Shown piece after piece: positions 46,134 through 58,772 of a DNA stretch of 64,000 nucleotides (positions are counted from its first letter, which is position 1; the number at the start of each line of letters is the position of its first letter). The stretch is from Diplocarpon mali (lineage: Eukaryota; Ascomycota; Leotiomycetes; Helotiales; Drepanopezizaceae), in the NCBI GenBank assembly GCA_024741835.1, contig JAENRP010000047.1:124001-188000 (forward strand). The letters are read 5' to 3'. Below the pieces are notes generated by a model. That model was not told the DNA's origin, did no database searches, and was given only the letters and a program-made list of their open reading frames with translations. Position numbers and translations under genes: made by a program.

Positions 46134-48758
46134 ATCGTACTTGTGTCTCTGGATAATCCCACTAATCGCTCTGACCTCCAGGCTAGTCGGGCCCTGCATT
46201 CTCCTACCAGCCATGTTATATATACATCATTGCATCGGCAGTAGACTATTTTCAGCGACAGGCCCCACAATCCAGAGTTCCGTTCAATACCCTCCAAGTT
46301 TAAACGAGTCAGATCCCAAACTATATCCGTTAGTAACCTGTTTGCCGAATGCGTGGATGCCGAAAGAGCTCAAATGTGAAGAAAGTATTATCCAGAATCC
46401 ACGAATCCTGGGCTAGTAGTCATCAAGTACTTGATCCGAATTAATAGAGTGTCTCTGGTCGCTTGGAACTGACGGGTTTCGAGATGGGTATCGGATCGAA
46501 AGGTATCTCCAAAATCGACGCCTGATAGAGGTTATTTAGATATTCGCTTTGTACTCTACAGAGTATGAATCCTTCGCGAAAACACTGCGACCGAGTCACG
46601 CTAATCTTTGCAGAATTAGTCTAGAAGGAATATAGATAAGGGTAGGCTTCTACGAAGTAAGATCTCGATTTGAATTTTAGACTTCAATCTCTAGGGTAGT
46701 CTGACTCGTTTAAAGGGCCGATAAGGTGGGTGTCGCGCTCATGCTTACTCGAGTATACGAAGTCTACTACCCCGCCCTCGGTTGACCTTAATATATCAGA
46801 GGGGGTAGGGGGCGCGGGGATACGGGGATACGGGGGCCTTTTATTAAACGCAAAACTGGCAAGATTATGAATCTGCCTCATTTACTTTCAAAACTGATTT
46901 GTTACTACTGTATTGCAGAACTCTTCTGCAAAGGAGTTTTGAGAGGCTAAACGAGAATCTAGCCTCGGATATGAGAATCCAGAGTAGCCAGACGTTCCCT
47001 CCGACTCCCCCACCGAATAAAACTGGGTTGTCGCATAGCCTGAATACTTGGAAATAGCTGTGAGTAAAGCGACTACTCCTGTATTCTTCTTACCTCGCCG
47101 AAAGAACAGCCAACCCCCCGCCACAGGGGACCTACAAAGGGTTTACAGCCACTTCGACAAGAGAGCGAGAGCGAGCCGAGTTCCTAGATCGGCAGAGGAT
47201 CAACAAAGCTTTTGGGTCTTATAGATCGCTCTAGTCACTTCTTTCTTATTCCCTCGACAACTTGATAATACTACTTAAGTAGCCATAGGATTACTGGCCA
47301 AATGGCTTTCAATGATTGAGCTTGAAACTGCTACCTCAAAGCTGGGTATCATAATATAGCGGGTGAGTAGTTTTATCTGTAAATAGCGTGGGGGTGAACG
47401 TGGAAGGAAGGGAAGTGGGGGAGGCTTCTAACTTCAAATTCATTTATACGCTAAGTACCTAATCGTGAGCGCTGGAAAGAGTATAGAAATGAATATTAAC
47501 AGCATTAAATACTCACTAAGTTTCTGTTACAAATCGTGCCACAATAAGTACCTAGAGCGCAATGCTTTATTCTGAGTGGCTACTCTCCTAGTCATCGAGT
47601 AAGAGACATCCTTCGGAGAACTCGCAGTGGTTTCAGACACCCTGGGGTTTTCTTCCTTGGGACTCCCGGCTTGGCTCACGAGCGCGTGCTCCCGCCAGCA
47701 CAGGATTCAAGAAAAACTGCTTATTTCCAGTATGTCAGCTATCGTACGGTAGCGCTCAGGAGTCAGATCAGCCTTGTTAGTACTTTTGTGGTAATGAATT
47801 GGATAGAGAGGGTTCTAGGGGACTTGGACGAAGATGCGAGGGAAACCTGGTCACCTGGAGAAGAGAGTCTGTTCTCGAGGTTTTATAGCTAGGCCTGACA
47901 GATGCGGTATGCCCCTCTGGTTTGTTGATTGGATGATTTTTGATTTTTTCCACCGCCGGAGACGTAGCATTTAAAGCTAGGGAGAGACTGTCTCGTCTAA
48001 AGACTAAAGGAGTGGTATTCTCTTCTATACAGTATCAAATCGTTATGAAATCATCAATATGAGAGCTCTAGATACCATCGAATATTTGTGAGCACCTCAA
48101 GGTGCCAATCATTTTGAAGTCTACCATCGGCACCCCCAGCTGTGTCAGAAAACAATTACCAAGTCAAACTCCTTCGGGTTAAAGAATTTTTTACATTAGA
48201 CCAGCCAACTTAACGGGCTTTCAATCCAGACCTAGAGAATTGTTTGTCTTAATCTCAGGTAAACCTGCTTATCCGATTATGCATGAACTTTCACTTTATC
48301 ACTTCGCGATTGCTCGTTACTAAATTATCGTGATTTCATAGGGAGTATGTGAGTATATCCCAAAACCCATTTGAGACCTGAGTTCTATCAATCAAACAAT
48401 CTTGGACACATTGTTGTTTGAAGTGAACAGCATAGCTTTACAGGATTCTACTGGATTGACGACGACTGCAGTCCGAACAAATTATGTTGTCTGGCAATAC
48501 CAAATCGACAGCCAGCCTGTACTGCACACAGACGATGTTTCATCATGAGCTCTCAGAGACTTCAACTACCAGCGATAGTTAGTTGAGTAATCTGAAAACG
48601 GGCATTTGGGTTGAACGTACTCGTGGATGAAATTCCATATCATTTTTCACATATGTACAAACTCATTACATTTATATAGGGCCGTTGGCTGCTGCGCTCC
48701 TTCACGCCGAGTGTCCACCTGGGTTGCCCATGGTTCGAGGATTCCAGCCCTGTACTAG

Positions 48759-50117
48759 TTACCCACAAGAAAAACTGTGTAGGCTTGTTTGATCTTCTTG
48801 GTTTGCGTCACGCGAGCTGACGCTTATCTCTTGTGTCTTCGTGATCCCTCCAATCGGACGCGGAGGAATATTTTTGATAGCCTCATCGCTCTCGTAGCCG
48901 CCTCTGACTTCATTACTAATTCCATCTGTCTTGATATCGTAGAGTCGGATATGGCCCCTACCACTGTGCGATTGATTTGTACTATTCGCGCGCATCTTTC
49001 TAGCTGTGTCTAGGACGTAGCTGGACTGATTTCGTGCTCCGCAATTAATGAGGGTTCTCAATGTAGGTAAGCTCCCGACAATGACAGCTGCCAGTGGTTA
49101 GCGAACGAAGGTTAATGAGAACAGCGGTTCCTACCAACGGTTGTCTCCAAGATAGTCCATAGTAAGAGGCTGACATAACGAGTCGGGTTGCCAGGGGCGA
49201 TGGTTTCGAGGACTTCCACCAATCTGATCGAGGCGAAACATATAACGACTGCGCCGAGAGAGAATACCGCCCCTATCCCAATCTTCTGCCTGGCCGGAAT
49301 TCGAAGTCCAATCAGAAGACGGATTGGTAGTAAAGCGATGAAAATATCAGAGGATATATCCATGGTGGAGGCTATCCAAGTAGAGTTGATTCCATTGGCA
49401 GCTGTGCAAGACGCTGATAATTCATGAGCTCATCTCTTGCCAGGTCGAGCTTTGGACATACCACCAGGATGTAGATCAAAACGTCTGCTCAACGGTATGC
49501 AGCTCAAGAAATTTGACAAAGTTGAAGCCAGTAAGCTTGCAATAGTGAACCACATAACAATCCACCACCACCTCATGTATCCATTTAAACCAACAAGCAG
49601 TCTGCGATAAAACAGCAGCAACGAAATCTTCACGCTCCTAGAAGAACGCAGCAGAGTCAGTGATTGCTTGTCAGAGATATCTGAAACAAGAGAATTGGTT
49701 GAACAGGAGTCGTGCCCCCTCGTTACTTACCAAAGCGTCAGGTAGAACACCATTACCAAGAAGAACAGCATATACTTGTGGTGGACTTCTGCGGCATTGA
49801 TATCCTTTAAATTCTTGTATTGCGGCGCAGGCTTGTGACCTTCTTCAAGGGCTATAAGGAGGTATGTTGAGTCGCGAGCAGCCTGATTTAGTGCAGCGAC
49901 GCCTGTTAGGAAAATTATACCCAAAACTGCAAATATATCGTCCCAAAATAGGCGCTTCATTTGCAAGAATCGGACAGTCAACCGGAGAATTGTTATGACG
50001 AGCGCTATTGACCACATTATCCAATTGAGAATCTGAAAACACGGTTAGCTGTGATTAAATTGTGCCGTACCGACTGACTGTGAACTGCTCAGAATTGAAT
50101 TTCTCCAGGCCCGACAT
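48759..50117 (-). CDS. SAT4/Pth11-like seven-helix membrane protein (fungal rhodopsin-like domain)
   Basis: Five exons (50079-50117, 49731-50032, 49462-49637, 49135-49413 and 48759-49087) join in frame to 374 residues. Seven hydrophobic spans are visible. They are ILNWIMWSIALVITILRLTV, DIFAVLGIIFLTGVAAL, MLFFLVMVFYLTLWSVKISL, WIVMWFTIASLLASTL, DIFIALLPIRLLIGL, IGAVFSLGAVVICFASIRLV and VSLLLWTILETTVAVIVGSL. Family marks include WDD after TM1, KISLLLFYRRL and the Cys-bearing extracellular loop (FLSCIPLSRRFDL, then SCTAANGINSTW). The C-terminal 80 residues are hydrophilic. This family is greatly expanded in plant-associated ascomycetes, and Pth11 of the rice blast fungus is a surface-sensing receptor; the ligand here is unknown. 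The first exon (13 codons, from the Met at 50117) is the least certain part and uses a GTCAGT donor. Confidence 0.85.
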
Positions 50118-52919
50118 TGCCAAAGATGTGCTGCCGCAATCCGGCAGCCGATGACAGAAGTGTTCTACAGCTTAGAACTGGGAAGTAGAGCCGTGGACCA
50201 TCAAGTGCTATTATTGATCTGGGACCAGCAGGTGGTGACTGCGCGGGGAGCAGCAATTTCAACCAGAGTGCATTAGCCGGTGAGGGAGTAGCATTCTTTA
50301 ATGAAAACCGCTACGTCTGGTTCAGGAAGCTCTGGCCGGACACTATAATAACGTTTCTCGCTGCTCATTCGCTTCTTGGTTGTTGCTTGCACAAAGGTGC
50401 ATACGGAAGGGAAATCTGGAAACGCCAACGCAAACCAAACTCTTGTTTTTACTCAGGGCCGAGATAATGTGACCACCAATAACATATCAGATACCAGTCC
50501 TCTACCCCAAATTTTCCGGAGGTTTCCCCCAGCCGACAGCTTGTTATCAAGGCTTAAGCGAGGTTGTTTAGGGGCAGCGAAATATTCGCAAAACGTCAAA
50601 ATCTCCACATTACTAGGAGGAAACCCCTTGGATTCATTGCGAAAGTTAGCCGCTATGGCATCCTCTCAGCAAACATCGCCACTGCTAGTCAAGCTGCTGT
50701 TGAGTTGCTGTATTGGTGCATAAACTGGCCGCTGTGAGTGTGTTCGTATTCCTGATGCTAGGTTCATATGCTAATAACTACCTACCATTGCTTTGATCAA
50801 GTATATCCATCAAAATTTAGACTTTCTGCTGTATCTCGTATCTTGTTGAAGGCGGGTGATCCCCTGAATCAGACATCGACAGGGATAGCGTGTGCACTCG
50901 ACGTATGATTCTCCCCCCTCCCCCTCATCTCCCCGGAACAGAGAGTAAAAAGTAAATCGTAGTCGAATCCAAAAACAGGCCGAACATGCATTACATGAAA
51001 GTATATGTAGCCCTTAAAGAAACGCTAGTGTGATGATCGTTTGTTCTGCGACTAATGATCGATCAATACAAGCTATTACTCTTCAGAAGTCACTACAGCA
51101 ACTCTAGCTATTACAACAGACCAGTCTCTGCATACAACGGTGATATACTATAACCTGTCGGTAAGGGGCTCCCAGAAATTTGTACTTGAACACTATTTAA
51201 GTATCGTAAATCCGAATAAATCGTAAATATATATACAGACAAGAACAGTCCTTGCAAATACACTTTTCTAGCTGTGAACGATTTATCAACTTTTGTAATT
51301 GTTATAGTCGATTTGTAAGGCAGAAGGTTCGATACTCAAAAAACAGGATTTCATAATTCGCCGCTATACCCCCCTAGTGGATTTATGAGGTTGCCAGGGA
51401 CTACTAACCGCTCGGAAGAGTGCTTTAGAACTCCGGTCCAGTTTTTATGTAATCTGGAAGCCCTTGATCAACCAGATACTCTCCTACTCCAGGAATCCAC
51501 CAAGCGTCCACATTCGCAGCCTACTCTGTACGGGAGTGCCTGGTGTGAGAAAGGGAGTATTAAGGGAAATATTCGTTCCTGCCTAGTCACAGGCCTTCCG
51601 AATTGAAATTTTTCATTAAATTACATTAAATTAAATGCAGTAAAACGCATTAACGAAGGATTTCCTCACGATGGGTAAACTTACACCCTGTCTTGTTAAT
51701 GTAACCCAAAGTTTCTTATCAATCACAACAGTTACCAGGTAGGAAAAAATAGAAGTTCTATACCGAAGCCAACACACCTCAATCGACATCAGTTAATTAA
51801 GCCGGCACACTGTAGATAATAGCCCAATACAAGGCTTCACCATCAAGCAAAAAGATTACCGGAAAATGCGAAAGGGGCTGGACTCCCCGATGAACCGGAT
51901 TTTCTATAATTCTTGTGTATATACACATATAGGATGCATTAGAACATAGGAAGCAGAGTAATTCTATTGCTAACAAAAAAATTTCACTGTAATTGTCATC
52001 ATAACATGCTGCCCACTATTCACCTGTCATAAGGGACGAATGAGATATAATTTATAAGGGCCAGTACCGCCGTCTCGATAGCTCGCCGGCGCTTTTCGCC
52101 TAACCACACCAGCAACTCGTAAAAAACACTCGTACTCAGATGCGTAAATCATTGACTGTTTCAACTCATCACGTATTCCAGTGTGCTACAAATTCGCTCG
52201 TCAGATTTTCCAGCGCCCAACGGTTTGACTCTAAAGCAGTTCTTAACTCCTATAATGTGTAATTGGCATTTTGGCGCCATAGCTTTGCCAGCCACATATA
52301 GCCTTGTACATTCGCGTCAGGCATTTACGTCGCTGTCAATTGCTTAGTCATGTTTTAACTTTTGGAAGCAATTATAATTTCGAGTAAATAACTCCTCCCA
52401 CTATACCGATACGTGAAGATATCCTTAACAAAGTTCTCGAGATATTATAAGGTACAGGTACACATAATTTCTTATTAAATCCATTTTAATTCGACATGTG
52501 TAAGAGCGGAGATAAGTTTTACATTTATTACATAGCTGGCAGTTCAAGGGAATATATACTCTGTTAGCTAGGTGAAAGTAAATCTCCATAGGAATAGTAC
52601 AGGTAGGTAACAGACATTTTATCATGATCCGCAACCTGGTCTCGCATAAAAATATACCCGATTATACTTCTCTTAGTAGGTAGCTGATACATACTTGTGT
52701 TAGGCGTTTCCAGGCCATACTGTCTGCAGGCGTTGAATCTAAAGTCCGAATCAGGGGTTTTATCCTATTATTATTAAAGTGTATTTTTGGGGATAATCTG
52801 TCCGTGCTCGGAGAAGATAAGTCAACACGGTCTTCATTTTTTGAGTGACAATCCTATTCCTGCATCGTCTGCACAGCTATATGGCCCCTAGCAGTATTGA
52901 TAAGATTTGCAGCTTATGG
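50118..52919. other. AT-rich gene-free region, left part of transposon island
   Basis: 2.8 kb with frames under 116 codons and no recognised domain. Base composition becomes strongly AT/TA-rich rightward, as in RIP-affected fungal DNA. I see no clear element ends here. Confidence 0.45.
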
Positions 52920-53340
52920 TGGTACAGCTATTACCTTAGACCCAATATCAACAGCAGGGGCCGGGGAATTGAACCTCGGCACCTAATGATTCTGTGCATT
53001 GTTCTAAGCTACAACCTTACGCTGTCCCCGATATCTCCGGCGGGAGTTTTCTTAAAGCGGCTATTTTATGTCAGAATCGAACCAGCTGCCCCGTTCTCCC
53101 CGGTGGCAGGGTGCGGGAATGGCACACGTACACCGCAAGAGCTCGCTACTTCGTATCGGGGTCAATAAGACTCTTTTTCGAAGTCGAGCCTCACTCTCAC
53201 TCAAGATCCCCGCAGCCCGGCAGTGGTGGGATATCAATCCGGCGGGGGTATTACCCCATTGACATCGGAAAGGCTGCTTTGGTACCCGTTATGCAGATCA
53301 CTTGAACGCTTCACGAGTAATGCAAAGCTGAAACCCATCT
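52920..53340 (-). other. GC-richer block with tRNA-like A/B-box motifs
   Basis: Inside AT-rich DNA this 420-bp block is visibly GC-richer. On the minus strand it has an A-box-like TAGCTTAG and, about 36 nt on, a perfect B-box GGTTCAATTCC (about 52970-53012). A second B-box-like GGTTCGATTC lies near 53075-53085. I could not fold a full cloverleaf: the acceptor stem does not pair and U33 is missing. So this is not called a tRNA; a tRNA pseudogene or the head of a tRNA-derived SINE is possible. Confidence 0.35.
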
Positions 53341-53354
53341 NNNNNNNNNNNNNN
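53341..53354. other. Assembly gap (14 N)
   Basis: Fourteen undetermined bases. The real length may differ, and repeats on both sides make a mis-join possible. Confidence 1.
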
Positions 53355-54299
53355 GACAATATCTTATCCGAATTCTTCGAATCCTCCGGATCATCACGTC
53401 ATTATTCGTTTGCTTTGACTAAAAAGACTGAGGGTTTTGCTTTCCCCGCAAACAAGACTTCAAATATATGGAAACCTCGATGCATCATACGAGTAATCAC
53501 AAGTGCAAAGCTTCATTATACTTCATCGCAGGCAAGACAAACACGATATGAAAGTATGATTTAACCTTGTAAACTTACTTTAAACCCCTCTGGAAACGAC
53601 GCCAGTTTATAGTGTTCGTTTAGCCTGCAATGAAGAATGTGCATTTCTGAGTTACTGTATGTAGCGATACCTATTTCTACAGTGAGGTCTCTGACTAACC
53701 AGGAACCGCTCTAAATTCGTATCAATTTTTATACTGTTAAGGTTTTTCGCTTATCTAGACCAACTCGATTATCTCTTCTAGTGCGACAGATATTACTCTG
53801 CTACTTGTTTCAGTAACTGGCTAATGTCCATGCGAATGAACGTCAAGACACTATAAGACATGTACTGTACTCATACGGTGGGAGTGAGAAGTACATATAG
53901 CCTAGGGATTTGATTCAAGCCGTGTCAGTGTTGAACAGAGGTGTCAGGTACCTGTGTTTGAGGTCCCTTGTATTGGACGGACAATAGGGTCCATTAAGGA
54001 GAACAAGCCCGCAGACAGACCAGCATGTAGAGAGCTCTACGCTTGGCGGGTTTATTTGGTATTCTACATCTGAGTACTCCCTATGTTCTTTTCGCAGACG
54101 GTAGATCAAATACCCACTTTTATACTCTGTAACAATTTCAAGCATAATTCTAGAAGCCGTATAGCCGCAAAGCCCCTAGTACGTGGTATATTATTTTTGC
54201 AACTACAGCGCCCCAAATATACATGTTAGCATATACATGCTATAAGTTTCCAAGATCTTAGTCATACGATTCGTATCTATTACATTCACCTATGACCGA
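53355..54299. other. AT-rich gene-free sequence
   Basis: Short frames only. A MITE-like right arm (GTTTAGCCTGCAATGAAGAATG) near 53620-53642 resembles one at about 56580-56605. Confidence 0.45.
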
Positions 54300-54520
54300 C
54301 GAAGGGAGACGACGACTCAACACCCATGCGCGGTGTCTCCTATGAACCTGCAGATAATTCAAAGTCTTTCTAAAGAATCTGCAGAGCTGAGATTGGGTCT
54401 TTTCGTTTACTAATTAATCAAATTCTAAGTCGAATAAAGCCAGGACATTTCAAAAGCTTTAAAATTGAAAAAAAAAAATCCATACCACATCTTTCACAAA
54501 TACCCTTGACTTTCGACCTC

Positions 54521-54800
54521 TACTTAGTACATGGGGAAATAATCTGAGGTTTTCTGTCTGTGCACACCATATTCTTGGCAATGCTGCTTTTGTTAAATTC
54601 CTTAGTATTTTATATAGCCACCTTTTGCGTCAATCACTGCTTTACATCTATTTGGCATTTCCCTAATCAAATCTCTAATTATCTCAACTGTTATTGATTC
54701 CTAAGCTTCAAGTACCCCCTATCGAAACCCCTGCATAAAAGAAAGTTTTAGTATAGCGCACAGACAGAAAACCTCAGAATATTTCCCTATGTACTAAGTA
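54521..54800. mobile_element. Tc1/mariner-derived MITE with 45-bp TIRs
   Basis: The left end (54521-54565) and the reverse complement of the right end (54756-54800) match at about 42 of 45 positions, sharing CTGAGGTTTTCTGTCTGTGC. The 280-bp element keeps the 3' end of a Tc1-type transposase on its minus strand. It is therefore an internally deleted, non-autonomous copy. It sits inside the older repeat copy A, which continues on both sides. Confidence 0.8.
54602..54709 (-). pseudogene. C-terminal remnant of a Tc1/mariner transposase
   Basis: The minus strand reads ESITVEIIRDLIREMPNRCK then AVIDAKGGYIKY and a stop. This is the characteristic C-terminal end of Tc1-family transposases, where (S)MP-R---V--A-GG--KY closes the DDE domain. 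A stop (TAG) replaces the usual Trp just upstream of ESITV. Only about 35 codons remain, so there is no transposase activity. Confidence 0.75.
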
Positions 54801-55320
54801 CTTGCGTACTCTAGGGTTATTCAAACATATACCTATAACTAGAGAAAGGGCTAAGTGACAGATATAAATAGGGAAATGGCAAGTTATCGTATAAAAAGAG
54901 GAGGATAGAAAAGGATACGTTTCGAAAAATTTATAAAGTCGATAAGAATGGTTATAATCAAGAGCCGCCGGCTCTTCTACGTATTATGGCATCTTTTGAG
55001 AATATACTCGCCTAACACCTAAAGGGAATAACTTTCGACTAAGGTATAGATTAGACTCTTATCTAAAAAATTGAGATTTATGGGTATATTAGGCTAAATA
55101 CTGAGTATATAGGGAGTTTTCATATCATTTTCTCGTAAATCAAATATAGCAAAGCGTCTTCCGCTTCTTTTACATATTTTAGAGCTAGCAATATTTATTA
55201 AAAGAAGAAAAAGACGCACGAAATTGCCAAAGCCTACAAAAAGCGCTCTGAATACATAGTGGATAAAGGGATATGAAAAATACTTTAAAACCGACAAGCA
55301 GCATTGCGAGCGTTGAGATA

Positions 55321-57437
55321 AGCTACTTCAAAGGAAAGAGAGAGCTTTAAAAGAAAGTCATCAGTACTTAGCGCAGCTGTTAGAATATAAAAGGATTGGA
55401 GATTAAGGCTTATGTAAGCATACCTTGTATATGTACTCCTGCAGCTCCATAGATCTCAGAATCTACACCTTTAGATTCTATCAGCAGCGAGCGAAACAAT
55501 ATTCTTAGAAGAAAAAGGAAACCCACCCCCAATTTTAGTATCAAGCACAACCGAGTCTCAAGGGCGCCATTGGCATTCTTTTTCATCATTCTTTTATAAG
55601 CTACATAAAGATAGGTTCTTACTCAAAATCAAAATGTTCCTAGGAGAAGTGACCAATTGACGCGAATATACGGGACTTTACGCTGGCAGAGCTGTGATCT
55701 CAGGATGTTTTCAGTACCAATTGAGTTAATATCATGACTCCAAATGCTTCATGCCCACTTTTAGTTGTCCGCATACGATAAAGACCAGAGCTACGATCCA
55801 ATGAATAGAACAGTTCCTATTATCCAGCAAAGAAAGCGAAAGCCAACCGAGTTTTAAAAACTTCGACGATTTAAATCTGTAATTTGTCTTGCCTTTTCAT
55901 TCTGTATAGGAAATCTGTGTTCTAGCTATTCGTCTTTGGGAATTTGTACTCCAAATCACTGTCAACTTATAGTAGGCTTTTTCTTTTTCCGATAGTAAAA
56001 TAATATTTAGTCAACTTTTTAAGCTGATTTCTAGGGAATTAAAAAAGTAATCCACACCCGTTAGCGGCGTAGTGTTGTACTCCCTGATTTTTTCCCCGGC
56101 AGATATTATAGATTAGAAGCCACTGATCTAAACTCCACTACTAGGAGAGATAACTGCTTGGAGAAATAAGATTATCTCTGAGAATCACAGTTCAGATTAT
56201 GTATAAAGATTAAAAAATTGTTATAATTAATCAGTTCATGCTCTTGAGATCTGTCAGACGAAATCCAAGTTCATACAGCCTTGATCACTTTGACATCAAA
56301 CCTGGCCTCTATATCAACTAATTCGTTTCCAAGATTCAAGTTATAAAACACTGTCTCAGAACTTGATATGTAACTTTACAACCTAACTAGCTATTTCTTC
56401 TGTCAGCAGAGTATTAGTAAGTACATTTACTATAGTTTTTGTTTTAGCCTACGACAAAGTATGTTATCGAGAACTCATAGATGGAATCATTTTATTGTAA
56501 GCTGAAAAAAACAATATATCAGCAAATATAAAATGTTGAATTTCCGGTACAATTCTAAGTCATATGTAATTTTATATCGTGTTTGCTAAGCCTGCAACAA
56601 AAAATGGGTTACACTGATACTATCCCTCTACTAAATAAGCGTTAAATTTATAACCTCACAAGACTCCCCTAGTAGGTATCAAATTAGGTGAGTACAAGGG
56701 GCTTTAGTTAATCAAATCAACTTGGCTTCACCAAGAAACCAGCACTCTCTATTCTCCGTGGCAGCATAGCTGGCATGAAAAGCATCGCTTCCCCTCCCGC
56801 GGGCGCAAGTGATTGCGATGTGAATAAGCAACGTGACATACAACTTCTGCCGAGAAAAAAATCACCATTAAAGCTTGGAGAGGAGTATAAGATTATCCCG
56901 AGAGTTTATATGGTTCTTATTAGAGAAGATTTCAAGCTATGATTAATATACGAAAAGGCCTTACAAAGTCCGAGTGATATATTTCTCATTTAGGTTTTTC
57001 TTCGCTTGGAAGCGATGAGATTAACGTTGAGCCCATGCAGTTCTTGTATAATCTATACACATTTGATAATGACTTATTGGGGGATGGTACTATAAAGCTT
57101 TACTATATTCCTGCGACGAAGTGTAAAGCCTTGCTTTTGCATTAACTAGTTAAGTTTTAGGATCTAAGCTCTGAAGCACTTTCTTGAAGCTTAAAATACC
57201 ATATCATACTTTTCGTAGCATGTACCCCTGCTTGTGGAGTGCCTAACAGTAGGCTTCGACCTATGGTGTCTGCATAATCAAAAAAGTCTGGTATCGTTGT
57301 GTTCCTGCTTAGGGATCCCCGGGCTAATTCTTGACAGAGCTGTGTACCATGTTGAAGAATCAATCAAACCAGATGTTTCCAATACTTTCTAGATTGATTG
57401 TCCCTTAAGATTTCACATCCGCCCTCTTTTTAATTGT
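55321..57437. other. AT-rich repeat-derived DNA without genes
   Basis: Stops are frequent in all frames. Several isolated MITE arms of the CCTGCGACAAAGT type occur, at 56448-56460 (CCTACGACAAAGT), about 56590 and 57110-57122 (CCTGCGACGAAGT). They are probably ends of decayed copies. Confidence 0.5.
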
Positions 57438-57551
57438 ACCTTGTCGCAGGCGTAGTAAAATTTACATTAGCGTCAATCACGAGAAGGTTTACCGTGGATT
57501 TGCAAGGTTAAATATACTTTTACATTGTGTTTCTCATTCCTGCGAAGAGGT
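57438..57551. mobile_element. MITE of the ACTTTGTCGCAGG family
   Basis: Starts ACCTTGTCGCAGG and ends CCTGCGAAGAGGT, 114 bp, the same length class as the 46-kb copy. The left inner part TTTACATTAGCG corresponds to the reverse complement of the right inner part of that copy, so it is inserted in the opposite orientation. The arms have diverged from each other, showing it is older. Confidence 0.75.
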
Positions 57552-58772
57552 GGCTTTCGAGATAGTGAGGCTGCAAGGAAATAATAAGATTTGGCGCTGA
57601 TAGCTTTAGCCGCAAAAATCAGATATCAACAATACTCGAGTTCCGAATAAGATTCAGATTTACTTCCCGAAACGTAACCTGCTAGTAAGGCTTTGAAGGT
57701 TTATTTTTCTTATATCAAATCTAGATATCTAGATCAACATACATTATTTTACTTTTTGGCAGCTGTCAGGTAGAGAAACCCCGTTGCAATTGAGTGACAC
57801 CAACTATGTGCAGTCTACAGAGAACTTTGAGACAACAATCTAGTCAGTACTCACACCTCCAAAACGAACCACAATCCTAGCCTGGCATGGCATTTCATTC
57901 CCATGTTTCTGATGTATCACAGCTCATATAACTCTGAAGTGTAAGTAACAACAAAGTGCAAATTTCGCAACAGAAGTCCAATATATTCCATAACGATAGG
58001 TGATGTGGGATCAAGCTCTTGGCTTGATTCAAGCCAGATCCTGCTCGGAAAAGCGGGCGGGGTTTCGCAGGGTCTTTCTGGCACATCTCAGACGGCCGCC
58101 CAATGAAGATGGAAGATGTATAGTACATGAGTAGGAACACCTGCCGCTGGAGGGAGGTTTTGCTCTGATATTCATCCAATCAATGAGTCCATGGGGGGAG
58201 GCGGGAAGGGGTGTTTGAATGTTCACATTCTGGAATCAGTACAGTAAAGTAACGCGCTTCTGCCTTAACAAATTTAAACTCGGAGTCAATATTTCCTGCG
58301 TCTAGCATATCTTAAGCCGAACAGAATTATGTCCCTAATGTGAAGAATCTCTCCTTTCCTTCAACTTTCAACAGACAGTTTCAAGCTTAAAATCTTTCAC
58401 CTAATCACTAGCCTCTGCTTTTGATTTATTTTGAGGGTCTTCTTAAAGATATCATGTTGCGTTGGGTTGTAATTCAAATTAAAGTACGAATAAATACACG
58501 CAGAGTTGCGCTATTGCCTAACGACAACCCTAGTAGAGACCCACTCCCGAGTCCCGTGCTCCTATATAGTGAATTTATTACTACCCCGTACGCTTCTAGG
58601 CCTGAAATAGCTTTACATTCATAAAACATAAATAAATTAGGCAAGAGTGGTTCTCCTCTCGGAAATTACAGGTAGTGTGTAAACTTCATGTATTTTTCAT
58701 CCGCAGACAGTGGTTCAAAATACGTAATCTAGTAATTAAATATTTATAGTAGAAACTTGAACTACAAATTCT
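57552..58772. other. Gene-free sequence
   Basis: Short frames of up to 94 codons (57895-58179) without recognised motifs. Confidence 0.45.

Larger units (their letters stand above)
44225..48758. other. Long intergenic stretch with a MITE and microsatellite
   Basis: 4.5 kb without a supported gene. It carries a GAGGAA microsatellite (45371-45417) inside a 73-codon frame preceded by a TATATAA box, and an intact small MITE (46018-46133). Other frames are below about 110 codons and unrecognised. Confidence 0.45.
54300..55320. repeat. Degraded dispersed repeat, copy A (interrupted by a MITE)
   Basis: Aligns by eye with copy B at about 58773-59790, beginning GGAGAC-GACGACTCAA versus GGAGACGGCGACTTAA. 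Shared later blocks include CGCGGTGTCTCCTATGAA versus CGCGGTATCTCCTACGAA, AGTCGAATAAAGCC versus AGTCGGATAAAGCT, and TATAGATTAGACTCTTAT versus TATAGGTTAGACTCTTAT. Many differences are C/T or G/A transitions, as repeat-induced point mutation produces. No reading frame survives, so the element class is unknown. Ends are approximate. Confidence 0.6.

Noticed and set aside
54521..54800. Long inverted repeat considered as a hairpin RNA gene
   Set aside because: The internal transposase C-terminus and insertion inside another repeat make a Tc1-derived MITE the better explanation.
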